Below, piece by piece: positions 17,431 through 26,298 of a stretch of 64,000 nucleotides of DNA. The stretch is from Caulobacter sp. Root343 (lineage in GTDB: Bacteria; Pseudomonadota; Alphaproteobacteria; Caulobacterales; Caulobacteraceae), in contig NZ_LMDF01000006.1 in the NCBI RefSeq assembly GCF_001425745.1, positions 169,690 to 233,689 of the forward strand. Reading direction: 5' to 3'. The notes under the pieces were generated by a model. It did no database searches and had not been told where the DNA came from. It saw only the letters and a list, made by a program, of their open reading frames with translations. Positions within the stretch are counted from its first letter, which is position 1. Each line of letters starts with the position of its first letter. A program made the position numbers and the translations under genes.

Positions 17431-17685
17431 ATGGCCCACGTCACCATCTACACCCGTCCCTTCTGCGGCTATTGCGCCCGCGCCGTCGCTTTGCTGAGCG
17501 ACAAGGGCGCCGATTTCACCGAGGTCGAGGCCGGCATGGACCCGAAGCTGCGCCAGGAAATGATGGACCGCTCGGGTCGCACGACCTTCCCGCAGATCTT
17601 CGTCGGCGACCGGCATATCGGCGGCTGCGACGACATGATGGCCCTGGAGCGCGAGGGCAAGCTGGACGACCTTCTCGCCGCATGA
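17431..17685 (+). CDS. grxC: Glutaredoxin 3
   Basis: Small thiol oxidoreductase that reduces disulfides and glutathione adducts using glutathione. 84 aa with the active site CGYC (TRPFCGYCARAV), the cis-Pro motif TTFPQIFV and the glutathione-binding GGCDDMMAL. The start ATG 17431 gives MAHVTIYTR, the normal family opening. Its stop overlaps the next gene's start as ATGA, so translation is coupled. Confidence 0.95.
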   Translation: MAHVTIYTRPFCGYCARAVALLSDKGADFTEVEAGMDPKLRQEMMDRSGRTTFPQIFVGDRHIGGCDDMMALEREGKLDDLLAA

Positions 17686-18515
17686 GCCCCTCCGCGCCCT
17701 TGAGGGTTGGTCTGGTCCAGACCCGCACGCCCGCGACCCACGCCGCGGCGCTGGCGCACGTCGCGCCCCTGGTCCGCCAGGCGATCGGGCAGGGCGCCCA
17801 GTTCGTCCTGACCCCGGAATGCACCAACGTGGTGCAGAAGGACCGGAGCAAGCTGCTGCCGACCCTGACGGCGCTGGAGGACGATCCGGTCGTCCAGGGC
17901 CTGCGCGCCATCGCGGCCGAGACCGGGACCTGGATCGACATCGGCTCGGCCTTGGTGCGGCGCGAGGACGGTAAAGCCGCCAACCGCCAGGCGGTGATCG
18001 ACCCGACCGGCGCGATCGTGGCGACCTACGACAAGCTGCACATGTTCGATGTCGACCTTCCCACCGGTGAAACGGCGCGGGAGTCGGCGACCTACACGCC
18101 GGGCGAACGGGCGGTGGTGGTGGAGACGCCGCTGGCGACCTTCGGCCTGACCATCTGTTACGACATGCGCTTTCCGGCCCTGCACCGGGCCCTGGCCCTG
18201 GCCGGGGCGACGGTGCTGACGGTCCCGGCCGCCTTCACCCGGCCGACCGGCGAGGCCCACTGGGACGTGCTGCTGCGCGCCCGGGCCATCGAGACCGGCT
18301 CGTTCGTGATCGCCGCGGCCCAGGGCGGCTTCCACGAGGACGGCCGCGGCACCTGGGGGCGCACGATCGCCATCGGGCCGTGGGGCCAGGTGCTCGGAAA
18401 ACTTGACCACGACGAGCCCGGCGTGTTGATGGCCGATCTAGACCTGCCCGCCGCCCTCGCGGCGCGGGCGGCGATCCCGGTCCTCCAGAACGCCCGGCCT
18501 TTTGCTGGGCCCTAA
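17682..18515 (+). CDS. Carbon-nitrogen hydrolase (Nit/omega-amidase type)
   Basis: 277 aa nitrilase-superfamily amidase. The catalytic triad is visible: Glu in LTPECTN, Lys in YDKLHMFDVDLP and Cys in LTICYDMRFPAL. The surrounding sequence is of the Nit1/Nit2 type, which cleaves deaminated glutathione or alpha-keto acid amides; this fits its coupling with glutaredoxin (four-base ATGA overlap) in what looks like a glutathione-linked operon. The precise substrate is inferred from family and context only. Confidence 0.92.
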   Translation: MSPSAPLRVGLVQTRTPATHAAALAHVAPLVRQAIGQGAQFVLTPECTNVVQKDRSKLLPTLTALEDDPVVQGLRAIAAETGTWIDIGSALVRREDGKAANRQAVIDPTGAIVATYDKLHMFDVDLPTGETARESATYTPGERAVVVETPLATFGLTICYDMRFPALHRALALAGATVLTVPAAFTRPTGEAHWDVLLRARAIETGSFVIAAAQGGFHEDGRGTWGRTIAIGPWGQVLGKLDHDEPGVLMADLDLPAALAARAAIPVLQNARPFAGP

Positions 18516-18548
18516 AGCTCACTACGTGAAGCGCACCATTTAGAGACC

Positions 18549-18983
18549 ATGATCAAGTACGCGCTTCAGTGCGATGCGGCCCATGAATTCGAGGGTTGGT
18601 TCGGCGCGTCGGCGGACTATGACGACCAGGTCCAGCGCGGCTTGATCCAGTGCCCGGTCTGCGGCTCGACCGGCGTCTCCAAGCAGATCATGGCCCCGGC
18701 GGTGGCGGGGACGAAAGCCCGGCGCGCGGAGCCGGCGGTCGACCCGAAGATGCGCGAGATGATGATGACGGCGATGGGCGAGGTGCGCCGGCACGTCGAA
18801 GAGAACTTCGACAACGTCGGCGACGCCTTCGCCAAGGAGGCCCGCGCCATCCACGAGGGCAAGTCCGAGGAGCGCGGCATCTACGGCGAGGCCTCGCCCG
18901 CCGAGGTCAAGGCCCTGGTCGAGGACGGCGTCCGCGTCGCCCCGCTGCCCCCCGCGGCGCCGAAGAAGACGGATGTGAACTGA
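18549..18983 (+). CDS. DUF1178 protein
   Basis: 144 aa. Opens MIKYALQCDAAHEFEGWF and contains a CPVCGS zinc-ribbon-like knuckle, both characteristic of DUF1178, a conserved alphaproteobacterial family of unknown function. The C-terminal half is helical and charged and ends in a Pro-rich tail. It is 33 bases after the nitrilase-family gene in the same direction, a neighbourhood common in alphaproteobacteria, and is likely the last gene of the comF-grxC operon. Confidence 0.92.
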   Translation: MIKYALQCDAAHEFEGWFGASADYDDQVQRGLIQCPVCGSTGVSKQIMAPAVAGTKARRAEPAVDPKMREMMMTAMGEVRRHVEENFDNVGDAFAKEARAIHEGKSEERGIYGEASPAEVKALVEDGVRVAPLPPAAPKKTDVN

Positions 18984-18990
18984 GGCTACC

Positions 18991-19020
18991 GAATCCCTCT
19001 CTCTCAGAGAGAGGGAATTC
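18991..19020. repeat. Solitary half-arm related to repeat family D
   Basis: GAATCCCTCTCTCT followed by its inverted partner AGAGAGAGGGAATTC forms one hairpin. It matches one arm tip of the large element at 34720-35041 and sits just after the DUF1178 stop, where it may act as a 3' stem. Confidence 0.55.
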
Positions 19021-19035
19021 CAAAGTTCCCCAGGC

Positions 19036-19070
19036 GCAAAAAGGGCGGCGGACCCTTGGATCCGCCGCCC
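19036..19070 (-). terminator. Rho-independent terminator for the 19105 gene
   Basis: GGGCGGCGGA (19043-19052) pairs with TCCGCCGCCC (19061-19070). On the minus strand the stem is followed by TTTTTGCG, about 35 bases after the stop codon. Confidence 0.85.
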
Positions 19071-19104
19071 TCTTGAGCTTCCGAGGAAGCGCTACCTCTA
19101 CCGA

Positions 19105-19401
19105 CTAGCGGTACTCGTAGTGGCACTTCTTCTTGTGCTTGCCGATCTGGTGACCGGCCACGCCGCCGACGCCGGCGCCGAGCAGCGTGCCTTCGGTCTT
19201 GTTGCCGTGACCGGCGATGGTGTTGCCCAGCAGGGCGCCGCCGAGGGCGCCGATGACGGCGCCGTTCTTGGCCTTGGACTTGTTGCAGACCAGGACGCGG
19301 GTGCGGTGACGCGACTGGGCGTCGGCGGCGGTGACGGCCACGGAGCTGACGGTGAATCCGACAACGGTGGCCAGAACGATGGCTTTCAGGCGGGCGCGCA
19401 T
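19105..19401 (-). CDS. Glycine-zipper envelope protein (small)
   Basis: 98 aa with a signal peptide (ending VTAADAQS) and one glycine-zipper hairpin: GAVIGALGGALLGNTIAG then GTLLGAGVGGVAGHQIG, of the YMGG/2TM kind. Ends in a Lys/His/Tyr patch with a Cys (KKKCHYEYR); a second Cys lies before the zipper. Likely exported to the periplasm or outer membrane; function unknown. It is one of three zipper proteins in the window (also 19511 and 26299). Confidence 0.85.
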   Translation of the reverse strand: MRARLKAIVLATVVGFTVSSVAVTAADAQSRHRTRVLVCNKSKAKNGAVIGALGGALLGNTIAGHGNKTEGTLLGAGVGGVAGHQIGKHKKKCHYEYR

Positions 19402-19510
19402 GGCGGCTCTCCGGTAGTTTCTTGGTTAAGATCCCTCGGGACGTAAACGCCCAAGCTGACGGCCGGTTGCCAGAAAGTCGGCCAGCCGACCATCAAGCTT
19501 GGGTACAGCA

Positions 19511-20518
19511 TCAGCCCTCGAGGCGATAGCGTCCGTCGGCGTCGGGGCAGACCCGGACGTAGCGGGTCTCCACCCGGCCGTTGTAGTCGGTCGGGGCGGG
19601 GGCCAGGCGGCAGCGTTCGCTGGCCGAGGCGTAGCGGCCGTCGGCATAGCGATAGGGCTCGGTCTGCTCATAGGTCCAGTAGTTGCCGCGCGTGTCGCAC
19701 TTGGCCGAGGCGTTGCCGACCGCCGCGCCGACGCCGGCCCCGACCAGGGCCCCCAGCACCGTGCCTTCCGGACGGGCGTTGCGGGCCGCGACGTTCGAGC
19801 CGAGGGCCGCGCCGGCCAGGGCCCCGATCACCCCGCCGACCGTGGCGTTGCGCTTGGCGTCCTGGCGGCAGTCGTTCGGGTAGTTGACGTTGGCGCTGGT
19901 GTCGACGCTGTAGGCGCCGGCATAGGGCGCGGCGAAGCGGGCCCCTTCGCCCGGATGACGCCGGTCGTACGCGCCGACGCCGCGCCGGCGGTCATAGTCG
20001 TCGCGAGTCCGCAGATAGCGCTCGCGGTCGCGCTCCCACTGATCGCGGTTGGCGTCGTAGCCGCTGGTGTAGCTGACGCCGCTGACGCGGAAGCGGTCGG
20101 CCTCGTCGGGATGGCGGCGGTCATAGGCGCCTTCGCCATAGCGGCGGTCGTAGTCGTAGCGGGCCCGCTCATAGCTGGCCCGGCCGCGCTCGAACTCGGC
20201 CTGCTCGGCGTAGTAGGCGGCGCTGTCGCGATACTGGGCCACGCGGTAACGGTCGGCATAGGTGGGATAGCGACGGTCATAGGCGCCGACGCCGTAGCGG
20301 CGGTCGTAGTCGTCGCGGGCGCGGATGTAGTTGGCGCGGTCGCGCTCATAGGCCGCCTGGCGGTCCTGATACTCGCTGACCCGCTCATAGTAGTTGCTGC
20401 GCTGGGCGTCGTAGTTCTGCAGGCTGCGCTGATACGCCGAATCCTGGGCCAAGGCGGGCGCGATCGCGCCGCACGCCATCGTGGTGGCCAATATCGCGGC
20501 CAAGGTCTTGGAAGTCAT
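19511..20518 (-). CDS. Secreted Tyr/Arg-rich repeat protein with glycine zipper
   Basis: 335 aa with signal peptide (MTSKTLAAILATTMACGAIAPALAQ). The mature N-terminal half contains three imperfect copies of a roughly 60-residue unit with the core YDRRYGVGAYDRRYP (variants YDRRYGEGAYDRRHP and YDRRRGVGAYDRRHP), rich in Tyr, Arg and Asp. The second half has a glycine zipper (GGVIGALAGAALGSNVAA, GTVLGALVGAGVGAAVG) between Cys residues and a final Tyr/Arg region with two cysteines. The start at 20518 is chosen for the signal peptide. Envelope location is inferred; function unknown. Confidence 0.82.
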   Translation of the reverse strand: MTSKTLAAILATTMACGAIAPALAQDSAYQRSLQNYDAQRSNYYERVSEYQDRQAAYERDRANYIRARDDYDRRYGVGAYDRRYPTYADRYRVAQYRDSAAYYAEQAEFERGRASYERARYDYDRRYGEGAYDRRHPDEADRFRVSGVSYTSGYDANRDQWERDRERYLRTRDDYDRRRGVGAYDRRHPGEGARFAAPYAGAYSVDTSANVNYPNDCRQDAKRNATVGGVIGALAGAALGSNVAARNARPEGTVLGALVGAGVGAAVGNASAKCDTRGNYWTYEQTEPYRYADGRYASASERCRLAPAPTDYNGRVETRYVRVCPDADGRYRLEG

Positions 20519-20641
20519 GGTGTCTCCGTTCCCTCTAGAACGGATCGACGGCCGACCCCCGATACCGGGTCGCCAATCCGGGTTCATGTCCCTGCGGAGG
20601 AAAAGCCCGCCGTGGACCGAAGTTCCCGGAACTTGACCGTT

Positions 20642-21412
20642 TCAACCCCGGGTGGCGGTCATCATGTAATTGATGTCGACATCGCTGGAACGGCTCCAGC
20701 GGCCGGTCAGCGGATTGTAGGCGACGCCGAACGGGCCCTGGACCTCGACCGGCTCGCCGGCCAGGAAGGCGCGCAGCTCCTCGGGCTTGAGGAACTGCTT
20801 CCAGTCGTGGGTGCCGGGCGGCACCCAGCGCAGCACGTATTCCGCCCCGATCTTGGCCAGGGCCAGGGCCTTCAGGGTGCGGTTCAGGGTGGCGACGATC
20901 ATCAGGCCGCCGGGCTTTACGAGCCGCGAGCAGGTGCGCAGGAACTCGCCCGGATCGGCGACGTGCTCGATGACCTCCATGGTCAGCACCACGTCGAACG
21001 GCCCAGCGCCCTCGGCCAGCAGCTGCTCGGCGGTGGCGGGGCGGTAGCCGATGGCCAGGCCCTGCTCGGCCGCGTGGGCGGCGGCGGTCTTGATGTTGTT
21101 CTCCGAGGCGTCGACCGCCGTGACCGCAAAGCCCAGCCGCGCCATCGGCTCGCTCAGCAGCCCGCCGCCGCAGCCGATGTCGAGCAGGGTGAGGCCCTCG
21201 AACGGGGCGCGGGCCGCGCCGTCGCGGTCGAACCGCGCCAGGGCCTGCTCGCGGATGAAGGCCAGCCGGCAGGGATTGAACACGTGCAGCGGCGCGAACT
21301 TGCCCTTGGGGTCCCACCACTCGGCGGCGATGGCCGAGAACCGCGCCACGTCGGCGGGGTCGATGCTCCACGAGGGGGCGCCGGGGGAGGGGGCGGAAGC
21401 GGCTTCACTCAT
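20642..21412 (-). CDS. ubiG: Ubiquinone biosynthesis O-methyltransferase UbiG
   Basis: Carries out both O-methylation steps of ubiquinone synthesis using SAM. 256 aa with the UbiG-specific opening [22 protein letters not shown], motif [37 protein letters not shown] and the [21 protein letters not shown] stretch that marks the family. It is divergent from lysC across 168 bases. Confidence 0.96.
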   Translation of the reverse strand: MSEAASAPSPGAPSWSIDPADVARFSAIAAEWWDPKGKFAPLHVFNPCRLAFIREQALARFDRDGAARAPFEGLTLLDIGCGGGLLSEPMARLGFAVTAVDASENNIKTAAAHAAEQGLAIGYRPATAEQLLAEGAGPFDVVLTMEVIEHVADPGEFLRTCSRLVKPGGLMIVATLNRTLKALALAKIGAEYVLRWVPPGTHDWKQFLKPEELRAFLAGEPVEVQGPFGVAYNPLTGRWSRSSDVDINYMMTATRG

Positions 21413-21580
21413 GCGGCTTGTCTACCATGCGGAGTTTTTCGCGCCACGATCCGAGAAAAAAGACACATCCGCGACATTGCCGTTGCGCGATGGCCCCGCT
21501 AGAAGGCGCGGGCTTGCGCGAGGGGGAGCGATCCGGCCGCGCGGGCGCAAGAAATAACCAAGCCTCGAGGTACAGAAGAC

Positions 21581-22828
21581 GTGTCACGTCTGGTGATGAA
21601 GTTCGGCGGCACGTCGGTGGCCGACCTGGAGCGCATCCGCCGGGTGGCGCGCCTGGTCGCCGCCGAGGTCGCGACCGGCAAGCAGGTGGCGGTGGTCGTG
21701 TCGGCCATGTCGGGCAAGACCAACGAGCTGGTCGCCTGGACCGACGGCTCTGGCCGCGCCGCGCAGGGTCTTCCGGAATCGGACGACGAGTACGACGCCG
21801 TCGTCGCCTCGGGCGAACAGGTCACGGCCGGCCTGCTGGCCATGACCCTGCGCAACATGGGCCACAAGGCCCGCTCGTTCCTGGGCTGGCAGGTGCCGAT
21901 CCTGACCAACGAGGCCCACGGCAGCGCCCGCATCGAGGACATCCCGCCGGCCAATCTGGAAGCCTGTTTCGCGGCCGGCGAGATCGCCGTCATCGCCGGT
22001 TTCCAGGGCGTGACCCCCAAGCAGCGCATCACCACCCTGGGCCGGGGCGGCTCGGATACCTCCGCCGTGGCCATCGCCGCCGCCGTCAAGGGCGCGTGCG
22101 ACATCTATACGGACGTGGACGGGGTCTACACCACCGACCCGCGGATCGAGAGCAAGGCCAAGCGCCTGGCCAAGATCAGCTACGAAGAGATGCTTGAAAT
22201 GGCCTCGCTGGGGGCCAAGGTGCTGCAGACCCGTTCGGTCGAGATGGCCATGGCCCATCGCGTCCCGGTGCGGGTGCTGTCGAGTTTCGTCGAGCCGGGC
22301 GAAGCCCCCGGCCAAGGTACGATCGTCTGCGACGAGGAAGAAATCATGGAAAAGCGCATCGTCTCGGGCGTCGCCTACAGCCGCGACGAAGCCAAGATCA
22401 CCCTGCTGGGCCTGCCCGACCATCCGGGCGTGTCCTCGCAGATCTTCGGCCGTCTGGCCGACGCCAACGTCAATGTCGACATGATCGTGCAGTCGCGCGC
22501 CCGCAGCGCCGACACCGCCAACATGGAGTTCACGGTCGGCAAGCGTGACGCCGCCCGCGCCGTCGAAATCGTCCGCGCCGCCCGCGACGAGATCGGATTC
22601 GAGGACGTCGCGGTCAACGAGGACGTCGCCAAGGTGTCGGTGATCGGCGTCGGCATGCGCAGCCACGCCGGCGTCGCCCAGTCGATGTTCGCGGCCCTGG
22701 CCGAGAAGAACATCAACATCCAGGTCATCTCGACCTCGGAGATCAAGATCTCGGTCCTGATCGACGCGGCCTATACCGAACTGGCCGTGCGGGCCCTGCA
22801 CGCGGTGTACGGGCTGGACCAGCTTTAG
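21581..22828 (+). CDS. lysC: Aspartate kinase LysC
   Basis: First step of the aspartate pathway (lysine, threonine, methionine, diaminopimelate): phosphorylates aspartate. 415 aa with KFGGTSVADLERI at the N-terminus, the kinase motif TLGRGGSDTSAVAIA, and two C-terminal ACT domains (from about residue 265: ITLLGLPDHPGVSSQIF and VSVIGVGMRSHAGVAQSMF) that bind feedback inhibitors. The start is GTG at 21581. It stands alone, followed by repeat B copy 1. Confidence 0.97.
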   Translation: MSRLVMKFGGTSVADLERIRRVARLVAAEVATGKQVAVVVSAMSGKTNELVAWTDGSGRAAQGLPESDDEYDAVVASGEQVTAGLLAMTLRNMGHKARSFLGWQVPILTNEAHGSARIEDIPPANLEACFAAGEIAVIAGFQGVTPKQRITTLGRGGSDTSAVAIAAAVKGACDIYTDVDGVYTTDPRIESKAKRLAKISYEEMLEMASLGAKVLQTRSVEMAMAHRVPVRVLSSFVEPGEAPGQGTIVCDEEEIMEKRIVSGVAYSRDEAKITLLGLPDHPGVSSQIFGRLADANVNVDMIVQSRARSADTANMEFTVGKRDAARAVEIVRAARDEIGFEDVAVNEDVAKVSVIGVGMRSHAGVAQSMFAALAEKNINIQVISTSEIKISVLIDAAYTELAVRALHAVYGLDQL

Positions 22829-22840
22829 TTCTTAAAGGCT

Positions 22841-22938
22841 GTCATCCCGGCCAAGCGCGCAGCGCGCCGAGCCGGGACCGCCGGAAGCTCCGAGCTTGTC
22901 GCGGTCCCGGCTCTTCGCTTCGCTGCGGCCGGGATGAC
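22841..22938. repeat. Palindromic repeat family B, copy 1
   Basis: Inverted ends GTCATCCCGGCC.. and ..GGCCGGGATGAC with internal CCGGGACC/GGTCCCGG arms. It follows the lysC stop by 12 bases, and the flanks TCTTAAAG / CTTTAGA continue the symmetry imperfectly. Confidence 0.9.
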
Positions 22939-23005
22939 AGCTCTTTAGATAAAAACGTCGTGTTCTGACGTTAGGAAGACGCCGCACCTCTCGCCGAGAA
23001 TCGCC

Positions 23006-23470
23006 ATGTCCGACGTCTTCAAGTTCGATCCCTTCGCCAAGACCGTCACCTTTCACGGCGATGCCGGGCTCGAAATGCTCTACGATTTGCTGCTGCGCGC
23101 CAAGTTCGGCGACGGCTACGAGAAGCCGCTGCTGATCAGCCCGTGGCTGGCGGCCCTGCTCAACCAGCTGGACAAGGCTCTGCCGGACGAGGGCCAGTGG
23201 TTCCCGGAAAAGCCCGGCCAGCCGATCTTCGACACCGACGACCTGCTGGCCATGGGCGACGCGGTCATCGAGGAAGGCCACACCGTCGGCTGGTGGACCA
23301 TGACCGAGCCGGAAAAGCGCGCCTATCTCCGCAACGTCATCGCCGCGCCGCACCCGCTGACCGACCTGGAGGTCGAGTTCATCGAAAACGATATCGACGC
23401 CGCCTTGGCCCAGGCCCGCCGCCTGGTCGCCGACGCCGACGAGCCGCTGTCCCTGCCGGGGCACGGGTAG
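23006..23470 (+). CDS. Conserved-looking hypothetical protein
   Basis: 154 aa, soluble and acidic, with no signal peptide. The sequence is typical of a folded cytosolic protein (YDLLLRAKFGDGYEKPLLISPWLAALLNQLD, WWTMTEPEKRAYLRNVIAAPHPLTDLEVEFIE). I do not recognise the family. Codon bias matches its neighbours. The ATG at 23006 is in a plausible context. It lies between repeats B copy 1 and A copy 2, so it appears to be its own transcription unit. Confidence 0.7.
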   Translation: MSDVFKFDPFAKTVTFHGDAGLEMLYDLLLRAKFGDGYEKPLLISPWLAALLNQLDKALPDEGQWFPEKPGQPIFDTDDLLAMGDAVIEEGHTVGWWTMTEPEKRAYLRNVIAAPHPLTDLEVEFIENDIDAALAQARRLVADADEPLSLPGHG

Positions 23471-23489
23471 GGGGCGCTTCCAATAACCT

Positions 23490-23627
23490 GCCTTCCTAGG
23501 CCTTGTGCCTAGGACCCATCGTTCCGTCGACGTGGATCAGGGCCTTAGACGCCCACGCTGGCGGAGAGCGCCCGGAATCTCAAGATCAAGCCGAGCCTTG
23601 GATCCTAGGCACAAGGCCTAGGAAGGC
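23490..23627. repeat. Palindromic repeat family A, copy 2
   Basis: Inverted 29-base arms, each with the internal hairpin CCTAGGC-CTTGT-GCCTAGG. Compared with copies 1 and 4 the stem has A/T instead of G/C at the same paired position in both strands and both arms, so pairing is kept. Confidence 0.9.
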
Positions 23628-23680
23628 GGGATTTTGATGAGTGGTAATAGGCTGCCACGATCTCCGCTACAGTCAGTTCC

Positions 23681-24412
23681 ATGGGCCACCATCTGACCGC
23701 CCCCGCCGAGCTCTCGTTCCGCCGCTATGGCCGGGACGCGCCGCCGCACGTCCATGCGTTCGACCAGATCGTGCTGCCGCGCCGGGGCGTGCTGGAGATG
23801 GAAATCGACGGCCGGGGCGGCCGGGTCGATCCGGGCCGCGCGGCGGTGGTCCCGCCCGGCGCGCGCCACGCCTTCGCCGCCTCGGGCGAGAACCTGTTCG
23901 TGGTCGCCGACATCGGCGAGGCGCTGATGAAGCCGTTCGAACGCCTGCGCGAGCGGCCGTTCGCCCCGGTGACCGGCGCGGTGCGCGGCCTTCTGGAGTA
24001 CCTCGCCGGCGAAGGTCCGGGCCCGATCGCGGGCGGCGTGGCCAGCCTGTGGACGCCCCTGCTGCTGCGCGGCCTGTCGGCGGCCCCGATCCGGGTCGAC
24101 CCGCGCCTGGCCCGCGCCGCCGCCCTGATCGAGGCCCGCTACGACCAGCCCCTGACCGTCCGCGACCTCGCCGCCGAGGCCGGCATGAGCCAGAGCCGGT
24201 TCTTCGCGCGGTTCTCGGAGGCCTTTGGGACGACCCCGCACGGCGCACTGTCGGACGCGCGGCTGCGGGCGGCGCAACGGCTGCTGTCGGATACGAGCCT
24301 CTCCATCGCCGAGATCGCCGTGCGGACGGGCCACGGGGATCAGAGCGGGCTGACCAGGCGGATGAAGGCGATGCTGGGCGTCACGCCAGTAGCGTGGCGG
24401 AAGGGGCGGTAG
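23681..24412 (+). CDS. AraC-family transcriptional regulator
   Basis: 243 aa. N-terminal cupin-like sensing domain (PPHVHAFDQIVLPRRGVLEMEI, VVPPGARHAFAASGENLFVV) and C-terminal double helix-turn-helix (DQPLTVRDLAAEAGMSQSRF and SLSIAEIAVRTGHGDQSGLTRRMKAM). Such regulators often control a neighbouring efflux gene; the EamA transporter 690 bases downstream, after one membrane-protein gene, is a candidate target. The inducer is unknown. Confidence 0.9.
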   Translation: MGHHLTAPAELSFRRYGRDAPPHVHAFDQIVLPRRGVLEMEIDGRGGRVDPGRAAVVPPGARHAFAASGENLFVVADIGEALMKPFERLRERPFAPVTGAVRGLLEYLAGEGPGPIAGGVASLWTPLLLRGLSAAPIRVDPRLARAAALIEARYDQPLTVRDLAAEAGMSQSRFFARFSEAFGTTPHGALSDARLRAAQRLLSDTSLSIAEIAVRTGHGDQSGLTRRMKAMLGVTPVAWRKGR

Positions 24413-24459
24413 CATCTCCTTATGGTTGCGTCCGGCCAAGCTTGCGCTAGGCTGGCGCC

Positions 24460-25029
24460 ATGTTCCTCAACAGCGAATTCGCGAAGCGGTTCGAGCCGCG
24501 CGGCGACGGTTATCTCTTCCGCGAGCGTTTGGGCGCGCCCGGCTATGAGGTCAGCGCCGCCGAACGCGACGAGTTTGTCGAGCAATTCAATCGCCGCATG
24601 ACCTGGATGAATTGGGGCCTGTTCGGCGGGGGCTTTGTCCTGTTGCTCGGCGCGGCGTGGCTGAGCGTGGAGTTGGCCTTCACGGACCCGGGCCCCCTCA
24701 TTTTCGCGGCCATGGGCTTGATGTTCGCCGGCTACATGCCCGCCATCCTATGGCTGTGGGGAGATCCGAAGAGGCGGCTGGCCGCGCGCGCCGCCGCCGT
24801 CCCGGGCCTGGACAAGGCGAGCGCCCGCAGGGAGGGGCTGCGCAAGCTGGACTGGAGCAGGCTGGGATTGTGCGTGCTGTTCGCCGTCTTCCTGGTTTTC
24901 AAGGCCTATGGCGAGGACCCGTCGTTCGGCAGCGGCTGGAGCCGTGCTTGGCTAGCCCTCGCGGCTGCTCTGCTCATCGTCGCGGCGGTCCAGGCGGTGC
25001 GAAAATGGCGGATCGAGACGCGATCCTGA
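24460..25029 (+). CDS. Membrane protein of unknown function
   Basis: 189 aa with about four membrane segments in two pairs (WMNWGLFGGGFVLLLGAAWL, GPLIFAAMGLMFAGYMPAILWLW, then LGLCVLFAVFLVFKAY and AWLALAAALLIVAAVQAV), a soluble N-terminus and a cytosolic middle loop. No family recognised. It lies between the AraC and EamA genes in the same direction with 47- and 76-base gaps, so it may be in one unit with them. Confidence 0.7.
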   Translation: MFLNSEFAKRFEPRGDGYLFRERLGAPGYEVSAAERDEFVEQFNRRMTWMNWGLFGGGFVLLLGAAWLSVELAFTDPGPLIFAAMGLMFAGYMPAILWLWGDPKRRLAARAAAVPGLDKASARREGLRKLDWSRLGLCVLFAVFLVFKAYGEDPSFGSGWSRAWLALAAALLIVAAVQAVRKWRIETRS

Positions 25030-25105
25030 CACCGGGGAGGATCCGCCGAGGCTCCAGGAGCTTTCGCCAAGCCCGCGTCGTCCTGAACTGCTAACTCCCG
25101 ACGCC

Positions 25106-26059
25106 ATGAACACCTCCCGCAACCTCCTCCTCGGCCTGTTGTGCGGCCTGATCGCCGGCGCGTTCTGGGGCGGGGTGTTCCTGGCGCCGAAGCTGCTCCA
25201 GGCCTTCACGCCACTGCAGATGACGGCCGGGCGCTACATCGCCTACGGCCTGGCGTCGGCGGCGCTGCTGGCGCCGAGCTGGCGGACGGTGATGGCCAGG
25301 ATGGACCGCCGCGACTGGCGCGATCTGGTGCTGCTGAGCCTGCTGGGCAACCTGATCTACTATGTCGGCCTGTCGATCTCGGTGCAGAGCGCGGGCGTGG
25401 CCCTGGCCTCGCTGATCATCGGCCTGCTGCCGGTGACCGTGACCCTGGTCGGGGCCAGGCCGGGGGAGGGGGTTGCGCTCCGCCATCTGGCCGCGCCGCT
25501 GGCCCTGGTCTTGGCCGGCGGGGTCTGCATCAACGTCTCGGTGTTCAGGGAAACCCACGGTGTCGGGATCGGCCGGCAGGTGGTCGGCGTGCTGGGCGCG
25601 ACCCTGGCCCTGGCCATGTGGACCGCCTACGCCGTCTGGAACGCCCGGCGGCTGGCGGCGACGCCGAAGTTCACCAGCCACGAGTGGTCGCTGCTGACCG
25701 GCCTGGCCACCGGCCTGCTGGCGCTGCTGCTGGTGATCCCCGCCTTCCTGCCGGGCGGCAAGGTCCACGCGCCGGCGGCCTGGGGCGGGTTCTGGGCGGT
25801 CAGTTTCGCGGTGGCGATCGGGGCCTCGGTGATCGGCAACGGCCTGTGGAACGCCGCCAGCCGCCTGCTGCCGCTCAGCCTGTCGGGCCAGCTGATCGTG
25901 TTCGAGACCCTGTTCGCCCTGCTGTACGGTTTTCTGCACGAGGGCCGCTGGCCGCGCGGGCTGGAGACGGCCGCGATCGTGCTGATGCTGGCCGGGGTGC
26001 TGTGGTCGGTGCGGCTGCATCGGCCGGCCGCCAAGACTGTCATCCCGGCCGCAGCGTAG
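25106..26059 (+). CDS. EamA/DMT-superfamily transporter
   Basis: 317 aa with ten hydrophobic segments in two EamA repeats (LLLGLLCGLIAGAFWGGVFL near the start; the second begins around VVGVLGATLALAMWTAYAVW). Members export metabolites or amino-acid-like compounds; the substrate is not predictable. The last residues (TVIPAAA) and the stop codon are encoded by the left end of repeat B copy 2, which begins at 26039, so the C-terminus was probably altered by the repeat. Confidence 0.88.
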   Translation: MNTSRNLLLGLLCGLIAGAFWGGVFLAPKLLQAFTPLQMTAGRYIAYGLASAALLAPSWRTVMARMDRRDWRDLVLLSLLGNLIYYVGLSISVQSAGVALASLIIGLLPVTVTLVGARPGEGVALRHLAAPLALVLAGGVCINVSVFRETHGVGIGRQVVGVLGATLALAMWTAYAVWNARRLAATPKFTSHEWSLLTGLATGLLALLLVIPAFLPGGKVHAPAAWGGFWAVSFAVAIGASVIGNGLWNAASRLLPLSLSGQLIVFETLFALLYGFLHEGRWPRGLETAAIVLMLAGVLWSVRLHRPAAKTVIPAAA

Positions 26060-26136
26060 CGGAGAGCCGGGACCGCGACAGGCTCAGCGCTACCGGCGGC
26101 CCCGGATCGGCGCGCTGCGCGCTTGTCCGGGATGAC
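26039..26136. repeat. Palindromic repeat family B, copy 2
   Basis: GTCATCCCGGCCGC at the left and CCGGGATGAC at the right, with internal CCGGGACC/GGCCCCGG arms. It overlaps the 3' end of the EamA gene and supplies its stop codon. Confidence 0.9.
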
Positions 26137-26298
26137 GCGGGTTTTTGGGCCCCGAAATCTTTTTCTCAACATGAAGCGAACCTGAACAACGCGGTTCAGA
26201 TCAGGTTCAAGCGGCGGGGCTCATAACCAATCCCAACAGCGCCGCCCAATCTCATTTTCGGGAAAGGGGGCGACGCTTTCAGAGATTGGAGCCCTGCC

